A DNA stretch of 64,000 nt from the NCBI RefSeq assembly GCF_027587375.1, contig NZ_JAMXIC010000010.1, positions 62,001 to 126,000 on the forward strand, in the 5' to 3' direction. The DNA is from Arthrobacter sp. B2a2-09. GTDB lineage: Bacteria > Actinomycetota > Actinomycetes > Actinomycetales > Micrococcaceae. A program made the translations under genes and the position numbers. Every line of letters begins with the position of its first letter. Within the stretch, counting starts at the first letter, position 1. The notes below the pieces were generated by a model. That model ran no database searches, was not told the origin of the DNA, and worked only from the letters and a program-made list of their open reading frames with translations. Shown here one piece after another: positions 15,020 to 23,254 of the stretch.

Positions 15020-16459
15020 TTACCTTCCTACCAATCCGGTGTGATTGATCAGGACATCGAGGGTCTCGTCCACCGCAGTCATTGCCCGTGCGGCCGCCTG
15101 GTAGGCGTGTTGGTTGGTGAGGAGGCTGATGTTCTCCTCGTCGAGGCTCACGGAAGCTCCTGAGGAACGCTGCCCGACGGCGGCCGTGTTCGCCGCGTCG
15201 GCGAGCTGCTGGTGCTGTTGTGCAGAGCGCGACGTCGTGCCGATCCCTGTGACGATCCCGGACCACAAGGCATCCGGGGAACCGGGCCCGACGCCGATTT
15301 GGGAGAGGGAGTCCGCGATTTTGCCGTCGAGGGCGCCGGAACCCGGAGCTCCGGTGGCGATTCCTGCGGCACTCGTCGGGACGACGCTGAGGGACAATGC
15401 AGGTGGAGTGCCGGGGCTGGTCGTGAAGAAGTCGAGGTTGGTGGCACCGGTGGTGGACTGCCCGGTGCGGTGCACGGCGTTGACGTCGTTCATGAGTTTG
15501 GTTGCGAACGCGTTGTAGGACGCGGCGGCTTCGGCGATAGCCCCGCCGGTACCTTCCGCTGCGGCCGGGGCGAGGAGCGAGACCGCGCCGGCGAGCTTTC
15601 CGCCGTCGAGGGGAACCGCGACGCCGGGACGGTCGGCCCACTCCAACTGGACTGGCCCCTCCAACGGCACTGTGGCGCTGGCCGCGCTCATGGTTGTTTG
15701 ACCCGCCAAAGCAAGGTCGCGGTGCGAGGTGCCGGAGACGATGGCGTTGCCTCCGACGAAAACATCCACCGTGCCGTCGGCGTTGTCCCGGACGGCGCCT
15801 CCGGCCAAGGACGAGATGGTCTCGACCACCTGGTTGCGGGCATCGATGAGCTCGTTGGCGGAACCTCCCGAGGCCGTCACGGAGCGGATGGTCGCGTTGA
15901 AGTTGGCCACGCGGGCGGCGGCATCGTTCAGGGTGGCGACGGTGCTTTGGGCTTCGCCGCGGACGCGTGTCCACTGCGCGTCCAAGGCCTTGTAGCCTGT
16001 CGAAACAGTATTGGCGAGGGTTGTACCTGCCTGAAGCAGCACGCCGGCGGGCGCAGCCTCTCCCGGGTTGTTGGAGATGCCTTGCCAGGAGGACCAGAAA
16101 TTCTGCAGCGCCGTGGATATACCGGCGGAGCCAGGTTCCTGAAGGGTCCCCTCAATGCCCTGGAGCTCGGTGGACCGATATCCGGCGTAGCCGGCCTGGG
16201 CGGCACTGGAACGAACCCCGGCGTCGAGGAAGCTGTTGCCCAATCGGGCGATTCCATCTACGGATACGCCCTGGCCTGCCTGGACTCCCGCAGCGACAAG
16301 GCCCGTACGGACCGGCGCGCTGAGGGCCGATTGTTCGATGCGTTGCCTTGTGTAGCCGTCCGTGCCGGCGTTGGCGATGTTCTGCCCGGCCACGTTGATG
16401 CCCTGCTGCGCTGCGGTGAGGCCCAAGTAGGCCGTATTCAGTCCGCCGAATGTACTCAC
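15020..16459 (-). CDS. flgK: Flagellar hook-associated protein FlgK (HAP1)
   Basis: A 479-residue HAP1. The N-terminal rod/hook motif is STFGGLNTAYLGLTAAQQGINVAGQNIANAGTDGYTRQRI (about 2-41), the middle is Ala-rich and variable, and the C-terminus has VSLDEENISLLTNQHAYQAAARAMTAVDETLDVLINHTG, the paired D0 helix. It forms the first junction ring between the FlgE hook and FlgL. The start at ATG 16459 lies 75 bp from the flgN end. It belongs to the leftward operon driven by the sigma28-type promoter near 17125-17151. Confidence 0.93.
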   Translation of the reverse strand: MSTFGGLNTAYLGLTAAQQGINVAGQNIANAGTDGYTRQRIEQSALSAPVRTGLVAAGVQAGQGVSVDGIARLGNSFLDAGVRSSAAQAGYAGYRSTELQGIEGTLQEPGSAGISTALQNFWSSWQGISNNPGEAAPAGVLLQAGTTLANTVSTGYKALDAQWTRVRGEAQSTVATLNDAAARVANFNATIRSVTASGGSANELIDARNQVVETISSLAGGAVRDNADGTVDVFVGGNAIVSGTSHRDLALAGQTTMSAASATVPLEGPVQLEWADRPGVAVPLDGGKLAGAVSLLAPAAAEGTGGAIAEAAASYNAFATKLMNDVNAVHRTGQSTTGATNLDFFTTSPGTPPALSLSVVPTSAAGIATGAPGSGALDGKIADSLSQIGVGPGSPDALWSGIVTGIGTTSRSAQQHQQLADAANTAAVGQRSSGASVSLDEENISLLTNQHAYQAAARAMTAVDETLDVLINHTGLVGR

Positions 16460-16534
16460 TGCTATGTCCTTTGGGTGATCCGGGCCCGGGTGGGTGCGGC
16501 CTTTGGTTGTCCGTCTACGTTTGATGAGTTTCGG

Positions 16535-17035
16535 TCAGAATTGCTGGTCGAAAAGGCGGGACGGAGGTGAGTCTGCGGTCCTGCCCTGGGAACCCGTACG
16601 GCCGTGGGAGTCGTAGGTTCCGGCCGCCGGCTTCAGATCCGCCATGGTTTCCTGGGTGGAACGGACGGCGGCGCGGAGGAACTGCTCGTTGGAATCACGC
16701 AGCTCCTTGATGGTGGCCGTCTGCTGCTGCATCGCGTTCAGGTGCGAGGACAGAACGTCAGCCCAAGCTTCTTCCGGGGCGGCCGAGGCCAGCTCGCCCA
16801 ATGAAGACTCGGCCGGCAGGCCCCATTGCTCTGCCACCGCCGCCACTTCCACAGCCCTTGCAAGCCCGGCCTTGGCCAGGTGTTCCAAGACCTGTTCCAC
16901 TTCCCGCGTGCCATGCGGCAACCATCGGGATTTGCCCGCTGTGAGGAGCAGCTGCTCTTCCTCCAGCTTGAATGTCAGCAGATCCAGTAGCTCACGTTCT
17001 CGCCATAGCAGGGCCGACAGTTCATGGATGGCCAT
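16535..17035 (-). CDS. flgN: FlgN-type flagellar export chaperone
   Basis: A 166-residue, mostly helical protein: LSALLWREREELLDLLTFKLEEEQLLLTAG-type N-terminal heptads (about 5-35) and a second helix with QQQTATIKELRDSNEQFLRAAVRSTQETM, the FlgN pattern. FlgN keeps FlgK and FlgL soluble and delivers them to the export gate, and it lies directly upstream of both. The C-terminal 30 residues are disordered and polar. The assignment rests on helix pattern and synteny because FlgN is poorly conserved in sequence. Confidence 0.8.
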   Translation of the reverse strand: MAIHELSALLWRERELLDLLTFKLEEEQLLLTAGKSRWLPHGTREVEQVLEHLAKAGLARAVEVAAVAEQWGLPAESSLGELASAAPEEAWADVLSSHLNAMQQQTATIKELRDSNEQFLRAAVRSTQETMADLKPAAGTYDSHGRTGSQGRTADSPPSRLFDQQF

Positions 17036-17124
17036 GTCGGGTCAACTCCAGTTCCGGGTTGGTTTCTCGGGTGCGTCGCCGCGAGAAGGCACTTTCCCTT
17101 GTGTCTTCACCGCGTTGAAGACAA

Positions 17125-17151
17125 CTATCGGCTGCCGCGGCCCATGCGTTA
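17125..17151 (-). promoter_or_regulatory. Sigma28-type promoter for flgN-flgK-flgL-fliW
   Basis: On the minus strand CTAAC (TAAC at 17151-17148), exactly 15 bp, then GCCGATAG (17132-17125). This matches the FliA-class consensus TAAA-N15-GCCGATAA and lies 90 bp upstream of the flgN start. Confidence 0.7.
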
Positions 17152-17244
17152 GGTGTTGTTTATGCATGATTTGTTCACTTTGTCCAGTCAAATGACGGGC
17201 GGTGGATTTTCTGGGCACGGCAAAGTTTTCCTGCGGCTTTTTGC

Positions 17245-17271
17245 TAACCAAAGGCCTGCCAGTTCCGATAA
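17245..17271 (+). promoter_or_regulatory. Sigma28-type promoter for flagellin fliC
   Basis: TAAC (17245-17248), exactly 15 bp, then TCCGATAA (17264-17271). It fits the FliA-class consensus and has the same CTAAC form as the promoters for flgN and flgB. The predicted start site is near 17278, giving a leader of about 55 nt before the fliC ATG. Confidence 0.75.
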
Positions 17272-17331
17272 CCAGAAGTGACAGGCCACGGATGGCCTGG
17301 AGATACAAGACCCAATCACGGAGGAAACACC

Positions 17332-18204
17332 ATGGGCATGGCAATCAACAACAACCTGATGGCTAACAACGCATACCGCAACCTCAGCAACACGCAGAAC
17401 GAAGTATCCAGTTCGATGGAGAAGCTCTCCAGCGGCCTGCGCATCAACCGGGCAGCTGACGACGCAGCCGGACTGGCGATCTCCGAGGGCCTGAAGTCCC
17501 AGGTTTCCGGTTCTACCGTTGCAGCCCGCAACGCCCAGGACGGCATCTCGGTCATCCAGACCACTGAAGGCGCCCTGACCGAAGTCACCTCGATCCTGCA
17601 GCGCATGCGTGACCTCGCCGTCCAGGGCTCGTCCGACACGAACAACGCCAATGCGCGTACCGCTATCAAGACCGAAGGCGACTCCCTCGGCCAGGAGCTC
17701 GACCGACTGACCAAGGGTACGAACTTCAACGGCATCGACCTGCTCAAGGGTGCCGCGGGTGCCGGTGTTTCCGCCACCTCCACCCCGGGCTCCCTTGACA
17801 TCCAGGTCGGCACCGGCGGCACCGCAAATGACAAGATCTCCGTCAAGGTCGGCGATGTGGCAACGGCTGTCGGGGCGCTCTCCAGCTCAACGACCGCCGC
17901 AGACTTCCTGGTGGACACGTCCGCCAACGCGCAGACCACGATCAGCAAGATCGACACCGCCATCACGAACGTCTCCACCCAGCGCGCGGGCCTCGGTGCC
18001 ACCCAGAACCGCCTGCAGCACGCGATCAACACCCTGAACGTCTCCGGTGAGAACCTGCAGGCCGCTCAGTCCCGCATCACCGACACTGACATGGCTCAGG
18101 AAATGGTCAAGTTCACCAAGGCCAACATCCTGCAGCAGGCCGGTACGGCCATGCTGGCCCAGGCCAACCAGTCCGGCCAGGGTGTCCTCAAGCTCCTCGG
18201 CTAA
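17332..18204 (+). CDS. fliC: Flagellin
   Basis: A 290-residue flagellin, the filament subunit. The N-terminal D0/D1 region (MAINNNLMANNAYRNL, SSSMEKLSSGLRINRAADDAAGLAISEGL) and C-terminal D1/D0 (RLQHAINTLNVSGENLQAAQSRITDTDMAQEMVKFTKANILQQAG...) are intact. The central variable region is short (about 140-200), so the filament lacks large outer domains. ATG 17332 has GGAGG at 17320-17324; an open frame upstream to 17278 would begin on the transcription start and is rejected. It is preceded by its own sigma28-type promoter and flanked by the export chaperone genes. Confidence 0.95.
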   Translation: MGMAINNNLMANNAYRNLSNTQNEVSSSMEKLSSGLRINRAADDAAGLAISEGLKSQVSGSTVAARNAQDGISVIQTTEGALTEVTSILQRMRDLAVQGSSDTNNANARTAIKTEGDSLGQELDRLTKGTNFNGIDLLKGAAGAGVSATSTPGSLDIQVGTGGTANDKISVKVGDVATAVGALSSSTTAADFLVDTSANAQTTISKIDTAITNVSTQRAGLGATQNRLQHAINTLNVSGENLQAAQSRITDTDMAQEMVKFTKANILQQAGTAMLAQANQSGQGVLKLLG

Positions 18205-18318
18205 ACCCGGAACCGCCTGGCGGATCCATCATCGCCGGTGGCGGTCAGCTCGGGTCCCATACCCGTCTGGCCGCCATTGGCCTTTAGCGCAGCAGCATAA
18301 CTTTGGAAGGAACCCCCA

Positions 18319-19710
18319 GTGGGAACATCGATTGACGGCCTCGCCAGCGGCCTGAACACCACCTCGATGATTGACGCGCAGATGGCAGTGGAAGCGCTGC
18401 CCCAGCAGCAGTTGCAGTCCAAGGTCACCGCCGACCAGTCGATGATCAACGCGCTCAACAGCCTCAACACCCGTCTGACAGTGTTGAACTCCCTGTCTTC
18501 CTCAATCTCGGCGCCCGGCGCGACCAATCTGTTCACGGCCACCACGAACAACCCGGCCATCACGGCCACGGCCTCCACCGCGGCGACCCCAGGCTCGATC
18601 GATGTCACCGTGACCCAGTTGTCGTCCACGAAGATCGGTGTTACCGAAGCTCTCACCACCTGGCCCACCGATGCGTCCGGCAACCCCGCACATCTGACTC
18701 TGGTTGACAAGACCGGAAAGACCACCGAAATTACCCCGGCTTCCACGAGCCTTGACGATGTAGTCAAGGCCGTGAATGCGGCAGGCGGGGGAGCGGCCGC
18801 GGTGAAGGTCCCGGCCGGAAACGGCACTTACCGCCTGCAATTGACCTCCACCACGGGCGGCGCAGCCGGCGACTTCCAGGCGTATCAGGGCACCGCCGCC
18901 GACGTAACTGCCGGGACTGCGACAGACTTGTTTGCCGCACCGACAGCCGCAATCGTCAAACCAGCCGCGGACGCTCAGGCTGTCCTGTATGCCGGCACCG
19001 CCGCGCAACAGGCCATCACCTCCTCCAGCAACACGTTCAGCGAGGTCCTTCCCGGCGTCGCGGTGACTGCCACCGCCGTGAGCTCCTCACCGGTCACCGT
19101 CACTGTGGCAAGCGACATTGCTGGGATTACAAAGAAGGCCAGCGACCTGGTCTCCTCAGTTAACGATCTCTTGGGCTACATCGCGAGCAGCAGCGCGGTG
19201 AGCACGACGACGAGCACTACGGGCGTCGCCAGCGCCAAGGGTGGCATCTTCACCGGGAACAGTTCCGTTCTGGCTGTCAGCGATGCCGTCACCGAAGCGG
19301 TGGTGGCCCCGGTGAACGGCAAGTCGCCCTCCGAATACGGCATCGTCATCGAAAGGGACGGCACCTTCACTTTCGACAGTGGCAAGTTCGCCTCGGCGAT
19401 GGCAGCCGACCCGGCCGGGACCCAGTCGGCACTGTCGCAGATCGCCACGAGGGTTGCCTCGGCCGCGACGAACGCCTCGGACCCGGTGAGCGGCTCCATA
19501 CCGCAGCTGATCAAGGGGCAGCAGTCCGAAGTGTCCGATCTGACCTCCCAGATCGCCGACTGGGACATCCGGCTCACGGACCGCCGCGCCTCCCTCAAAG
19601 CTGTCTACACCAACATGGAGGTCCTGCTCGGTGGCCTAAAGTCCCAGTCCGCATGGCTGACCGGCCAGATCTCCGCCCTATCCACCTCATCATCCTCGTC
19701 AGGAAAGTAA
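18319..19710 (+). CDS. fliD: Flagellar filament cap protein FliD
   Basis: A 463-residue filament cap (HAP2) that directs flagellin polymerisation at the tip. The N-terminus GTSIDGLASGLNTTSMIDAQMAVEALPQQQLQ (about 2-33) is the FliD_N signature. The middle is Thr/Ala/Ser-rich and variable. The C-terminus has LIKGQQSEVSDLTSQIADWDIRLTDRRASLKAVYTNMEVLLGGLKSQSAWLTGQIS, the FliD_C coiled coil. GTG 18319 is preceded by GGAAGGAAC. The gene lies 114 bp after fliC and 3 bp before fliS. Confidence 0.92.
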   Translation: MGTSIDGLASGLNTTSMIDAQMAVEALPQQQLQSKVTADQSMINALNSLNTRLTVLNSLSSSISAPGATNLFTATTNNPAITATASTAATPGSIDVTVTQLSSTKIGVTEALTTWPTDASGNPAHLTLVDKTGKTTEITPASTSLDDVVKAVNAAGGGAAAVKVPAGNGTYRLQLTSTTGGAAGDFQAYQGTAADVTAGTATDLFAAPTAAIVKPAADAQAVLYAGTAAQQAITSSSNTFSEVLPGVAVTATAVSSSPVTVTVASDIAGITKKASDLVSSVNDLLGYIASSSAVSTTTSTTGVASAKGGIFTGNSSVLAVSDAVTEAVVAPVNGKSPSEYGIVIERDGTFTFDSGKFASAMAADPAGTQSALSQIATRVASAATNASDPVSGSIPQLIKGQQSEVSDLTSQIADWDIRLTDRRASLKAVYTNMEVLLGGLKSQSAWLTGQISALSTSSSSSGK

Positions 19711-19713
19711 ACC

Positions 19714-20145
19714 GTGACAGCCACCGCCATGCGTGCCAGCCAGCTCAGCAAGTACAACACCGACGCGATCCTCTCGGCCCCGCCGGCCAGGCTCCTGACC
19801 ATGCTGTATGACCGCCTCCTCCTGGACCTGGGCCGGGCCCAATTCGCCCAGGAGAACGCCAATTGGGGCGTCGCCAGCGAAAACCTCTTGCATGCGCAGG
19901 CGATCGTCACGGAGTTGTCCTCGACGCTGAAGACCGATGCGTGGGATGGCGCCTCCGGACTGCTGAGCATCTATCAGTACGCGATGGAAGCCATGATCGG
20001 GGCCAACATCTATCGCGACGTCAACCGGACCAAGGAATGCATCGCGCTGCTGGAACCGCTTCGGCAAGGCTGGCACGACGCGTCTTCGCAACTGCCTGCC
20101 CAGGGCGGAACCGCCAGTATGAACGGCACGCTCGGTGTCGGCTGA
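19714..20145 (+). CDS. fliS: Flagellin export chaperone FliS
   Basis: A 143-residue four-helix FliS. ASQLSKYNTDAILSAPPARLLTMLYDRLLLDLGRAQFAQENANW matches the family core, in particular the P-x-x-L-L-x-M-L-Y-D-x-x-L pattern. FliS binds the C-terminal D0 helix of flagellin and prevents premature polymerisation. GTG 19714 follows fliD by 3 bp. The end overlaps the next small gene by 11 bp. Confidence 0.9.
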   Translation: MTATAMRASQLSKYNTDAILSAPPARLLTMLYDRLLLDLGRAQFAQENANWGVASENLLHAQAIVTELSSTLKTDAWDGASGLLSIYQYAMEAMIGANIYRDVNRTKECIALLEPLRQGWHDASSQLPAQGGTASMNGTLGVG

Positions 20146-20425
20146 TCCGGTTCGGGAATGGTCCGACATCCTGGACCGGCTGGAAGCCGACTTCGCCTTG
20201 GCCGTCTCCGGCGGCGAACCCGAGCCATGGAATGCGCCCGCCGTTGCCGGGCAGCTTCCTGAAGAGCTGGCGGACCGGGCGCGCCGGATCCTTGACGCGC
20301 AGCTGGAATCCATGGCCATGCTCGGCAAGGTCCGTAACGACGCAGTCGCCCACTTGGACGCGCTCAGCACAGTCCCTGGAAGCCGGAATTCACCGCGTCC
20401 GTTGATCCTCGACGTCCAAGGCTGA
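20135..20425 (+). CDS. Small flagellar-operon protein, possible FliT-like chaperone
   Basis: A 96-residue mainly helical, acidic protein with W24-type motifs (REWSDILDRLEADFALAVSGG) and a central helix LPEELADRARRILDAQLESMAML. It sits where fliT lies in other clusters, directly after fliS and overlapping it by 11 bp. FliT proteins are too divergent for a firm call from sequence, so the assignment is by position and secondary-structure pattern. GTG 20135 is used; GGCACGCTCGG provides only a weak ribosome site, as expected for a coupled gene. Confidence 0.55.
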   Translation: MSADPVREWSDILDRLEADFALAVSGGEPEPWNAPAVAGQLPEELADRARRILDAQLESMAMLGKVRNDAVAHLDALSTVPGSRNSPRPLILDVQG

Positions 20426-20457
20426 AGAGAAAGTACCGAAACAATCTCCCAATCGGC

Positions 20458-20484
20458 TAACGGATCCCCGACGCGTGCCGATGG
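20458..20484 (+). promoter_or_regulatory. Sigma28-type promoter for the flgB operon
   Basis: TAAC (20458-20461), exactly 15 bp, then GCCGATGG (20477-20484). It is the third instance of the CTAAC-N15-[G/T]CCGAT arrangement and lies 77 bp before the flgB GTG. Confidence 0.68.
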
Positions 20485-20560
20485 TGAAAGACGAGCAGGG
20501 ATTGCTCGATGCGCGGCCATGGATCGGCCTCTTCATACCTATTCGCGAAGGCAGGCCGTC

Positions 20561-20902
20561 GTGTTCGATTCAGTGACTTCTGTTGCCCTTGGTAGCGCGC
20601 TCGACGGGCTGACCCTGCGCCAAAACACCATCGCCAACAACATCGCGAACATCAATACCCCGAACTACCACGCCAAAAGGGTCCAGTTTGAAGACGCCCT
20701 CGCGGCCTCGGTGAACGCCGGGAATGGTTACGCTGCACCCACGGTGTCAACGTCGCAGGAACCCACCCAGCTCAACGGCAACAACGTGAACCTGGACACC
20801 GAAACCCTCTCCAACGTGGACACCGTCTTGCGCTACCAGTTCGCGGCCCGGGCCGTCGGAGACGAATTCACCGCGATCCGCACGGCCATGAGGTCCAGCT
20901 GA
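20561..20902 (+). CDS. flgB: Flagellar proximal rod protein FlgB
   Basis: A 113-residue FlgB that builds the proximal rod. The FlgB signature LDGLTLRQNTIANNIANINTPNYHAKRVQFEDAL lies at about 15-48 and the C-terminus has LRYQFAARAVGDEFTAIRTAM. GTG 20561 (MFDSVTSVALGSAL...) is preferred over ATG 20519: homologues start with MFDSV, GAAGG precedes it, and ATG 20519 lies just downstream of the promoter without a ribosome site. It is first in the basal-body operon; the stop overlaps the flgC ATG (TGATG). Confidence 0.9.
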   Translation: MFDSVTSVALGSALDGLTLRQNTIANNIANINTPNYHAKRVQFEDALAASVNAGNGYAAPTVSTSQEPTQLNGNNVNLDTETLSNVDTVLRYQFAARAVGDEFTAIRTAMRSS

Positions 20903-21294
20903 TGACTTTCGATGCGATAGGGATTGCCGGCTCAGCCCTGACGGTGCACCGCAAATGGCTCGATGCCGTCTCGGACAACATCGCCAACATCAACGACGTA
21001 TCCCGCACCAGCGGCAAGGCTTTCCAAGCCCGCTACGTCGAAGCCGCCGAGGGCAGCGACGGAAACGGAGTGTACGTCAAGAGCACCCCCCAGGGCAGTG
21101 CGACCGGCAGGCTCGTGTACCAGCCCGACCATCCGCTGGCTGACGCCCAAGGCTATGTGCGTTACCCGGACATCGATCTCTCCGAACAGATGGGTGCGCT
21201 GATTGTGGCGCAACGCGGCTACCAGGCCAACGCCCAAGTAGTAGACCGCGCCCGTGAGACATACCAGGCAGCGCTTGAGATAGGAAAATCCTGA
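20902..21294 (+). CDS. flgC: Flagellar proximal rod protein FlgC
   Basis: A 130-residue FlgC. FDAIGIAGSALTVHRKWLDAVSDNIANINDVSRTSGKAFQARYV (about 3-46) and the C-terminal YVRYPDIDLSEQMGALIVAQRGYQANAQVVDRARETYQAALEIGKS are diagnostic. It stacks on FlgB in the proximal rod. It overlaps flgB by one base, and its stop overlaps fliE (TGATGG). Confidence 0.93.
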   Translation: MTFDAIGIAGSALTVHRKWLDAVSDNIANINDVSRTSGKAFQARYVEAAEGSDGNGVYVKSTPQGSATGRLVYQPDHPLADAQGYVRYPDIDLSEQMGALIVAQRGYQANAQVVDRARETYQAALEIGKS

Positions 21295-21635
21295 TGGCTT
21301 TGGACCCGATCGGGGCAATTCAAGGTGGCGGGGGGCTTTCCGTGCAGGGTGTCACCGGTACCGGCTACCTAGGCAGCACAGACAACGTAAGCGGAACCGC
21401 AGGAGCAGCGGACAGCAACGGCTTTGCGACGGCGCTGACCGGTGCCGTGGACAACCTCCAGTCACTGCAATCGACGTCGAACCAGCTGGCAGTGTCTGCG
21501 GTGACGGGCAACCTTGATGACATCCACAAGGCGACGATCGCTGCCACACGCGCCCAGATCACCATGGAGCTTGTCTCCACGGTACGGAACAAGGGCGTTG
21601 ACGCGTTCAACGAGATCATGAGGATGCAGGCCTGA
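21294..21635 (+). CDS. fliE: MS ring-rod adapter FliE
   Basis: A 113-residue FliE: Gly/Ser-rich N-terminus, then the conserved C-terminal part DNLQSLQSTSNQLAVSAVTGNLDDIHKATIAATRAQITMELVSTVRNKGVDAFNEIMRMQA (about 52-113). FliE connects the FliF ring to the rod. It starts one base before the flgC stop ends and overlaps fliF by one base at TGATG. Confidence 0.92.
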   Translation: MALDPIGAIQGGGGLSVQGVTGTGYLGSTDNVSGTAGAADSNGFATALTGAVDNLQSLQSTSNQLAVSAVTGNLDDIHKATIAATRAQITMELVSTVRNKGVDAFNEIMRMQA

Positions 21636-23254
21636 TGCCTCCACAGATTGCCGCCTTCTTCCGCAAGATGGGCGATGGATTCAAGGGATTCACCGCCGGG
21701 CAGCGCACCATCGCCATCATCGGCATCGCCGTTTTGGTGCTCGGCGGAGTGGCCCTGTCGGCATGGTTGGGCAAGCCGTCCTACTCGCCGCTGTTCTCCG
21801 GCCTGAAGGACACGGACGCCAACGGGATCGTGGAGCAGCTGCGCAAGGACAACGTCCCGTACGAGCTCAGCAACGGCGGTTCCACCATCCTGGTTCCCGA
21901 TGACAAGGTCAACGATGAACGGCTGAAAGCAGCCGCAGCGGGCCTCCCGGCGGCTGCGGCCACAGGCTATTCGCTGCTCGACAAGCTCGGGGTCACCTCG
22001 TCCGAGTTCCAGCAGTCCGTAACCTACAAGCGCGCGCTTGAGGGCGAACTTGCCACCACCATCCAGGCCATGGACGGCGTGAAGACAGCCGCCGTGCAGT
22101 TGGCCATTCCGGCCAAAACGGTGTTCGTGGACAAAGCTCCGGACGCTACGGCATCCGTGTTCGTGGAAACGCAGCCGGGCATCACCCTCTCTGCCGATAA
22201 GGTCCAGGCGATCGTGCACTTGACGTCCGCCGCGATCGAAAACCTGAAGCCAACGAATGTGACCGTGGTGGATTCCCAAGGCAACGTCCTCTCCACGGTG
22301 GGAGGGGGAGCCACTGGTTCCTCATCCAAGCAAGCCGCCGACTACCAGCAGCGCACGTCCGATTCGGTGAAGGCCGTGCTGGACAGGGTAGTTGGCCCTG
22401 GCAACGCCACCGTCGCCGTCGCGGCAGACGTGACCGCGGAGTCCGCGCAGCAGCGCAGCGAGACGTTCTCCACGGCCAAGGATGCCGCTCCGCTCAGCGA
22501 GACCACCAAGACAGAGAAATACACGGGAACCGGTGGCGGTGCTTCCGGTGTCCTTGGTCCGGACAACATTGCCGTGCCGGGCGGCACCAACGGTAACGGA
22601 ACCTTCGATTCCAGCGACACCACCAAGAACAACGCCGTCAACAAGGTCACGGAAGACCGCACCATTCCGCAAGGCGCCCTGAAACGCCAGACCATCTCGG
22701 TTGCCATCAACCAGTCCGCGGCGGCCGGACTCAACGTCAACTCGGTCAAGGCTCTGGTCACTTCCGCGGCCGGCGTCGATCCCACCCGCGGCGACGTGGT
22801 GACGGTTGAAGTGCTGCCCTTCAGTACTTCGGCTGCGGACGCGGCGGCACAAGCACTGGGCGCGGCCAAAGCACAAGCCGATGCCAAGCAACAGTCGGAT
22901 CTGATGAACACGCTCATCCTCGCCGGCAGCATCCTGCTGGCGGTGGTAGCGCTGATTGTGCTTGTGCTGATCCTCCTGCGGCGCCGGCAGCGACGCGAAC
23001 CGGTTGACCTTGGCGAACGGCTTGACTACGAGATGCTGCCCCAAGCCGTCTCCACGCCGGCGCTCGAAGGACCGCCCGCCACAACGGCGATCGAACTGCC
23101 GCCGGTGCATCCCGTCCCGGCGTTGCCGATGCCTGGAGTCGAAGCGCTCGACGGCGAGCGGCGGCGTGCCCAGATTGAAGCCATGGTTGCCGAGAACCCG
23201 GCCCGGACCGCCGAGTACCTGCGTGGACTCATGGACGAAAAGCAGCCGGTATGA
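21635..23254 (+). CDS. fliF: Flagellar MS-ring protein FliF
   Basis: A 539-residue FliF that forms the MS ring, housing the export gate and the base of the rod. Transmembrane helices lie at about residues 25-45 and 422-448 with a large extracytoplasmic YscJ/FliF domain between them (YSPLFSGLKDTDANGIVEQLRKDNVPYEL, GVKTAAVQLAIP). The cytoplasmic tail (about 450-539) ends in RRRAQIEAMVAENPARTAEYLRGLMDEKQPV, the FliG-binding helix. Length is near the family norm. The stop region overlaps fliG by 4 bp (ATGA). Confidence 0.94.
   Translation: MPPQIAAFFRKMGDGFKGFTAGQRTIAIIGIAVLVLGGVALSAWLGKPSYSPLFSGLKDTDANGIVEQLRKDNVPYELSNGGSTILVPDDKVNDERLKAAAAGLPAAAATGYSLLDKLGVTSSEFQQSVTYKRALEGELATTIQAMDGVKTAAVQLAIPAKTVFVDKAPDATASVFVETQPGITLSADKVQAIVHLTSAAIENLKPTNVTVVDSQGNVLSTVGGGATGSSSKQAADYQQRTSDSVKAVLDRVVGPGNATVAVAADVTAESAQQRSETFSTAKDAAPLSETTKTEKYTGTGGGASGVLGPDNIAVPGGTNGNGTFDSSDTTKNNAVNKVTEDRTIPQGALKRQTISVAINQSAAAGLNVNSVKALVTSAAGVDPTRGDVVTVEVLPFSTSAADAAAQALGAAKAQADAKQQSDLMNTLILAGSILLAVVALIVLVLILLRRRQRREPVDLGERLDYEMLPQAVSTPALEGPPATTAIELPPVHPVPALPMPGVEALDGERRRAQIEAMVAENPARTAEYLRGLMDEKQPV

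Noticed and set aside
15212..16570. 452-codon plus-strand ORF over flgK
   Set aside because: Antisense to flgK, which has both conserved D0 regions.
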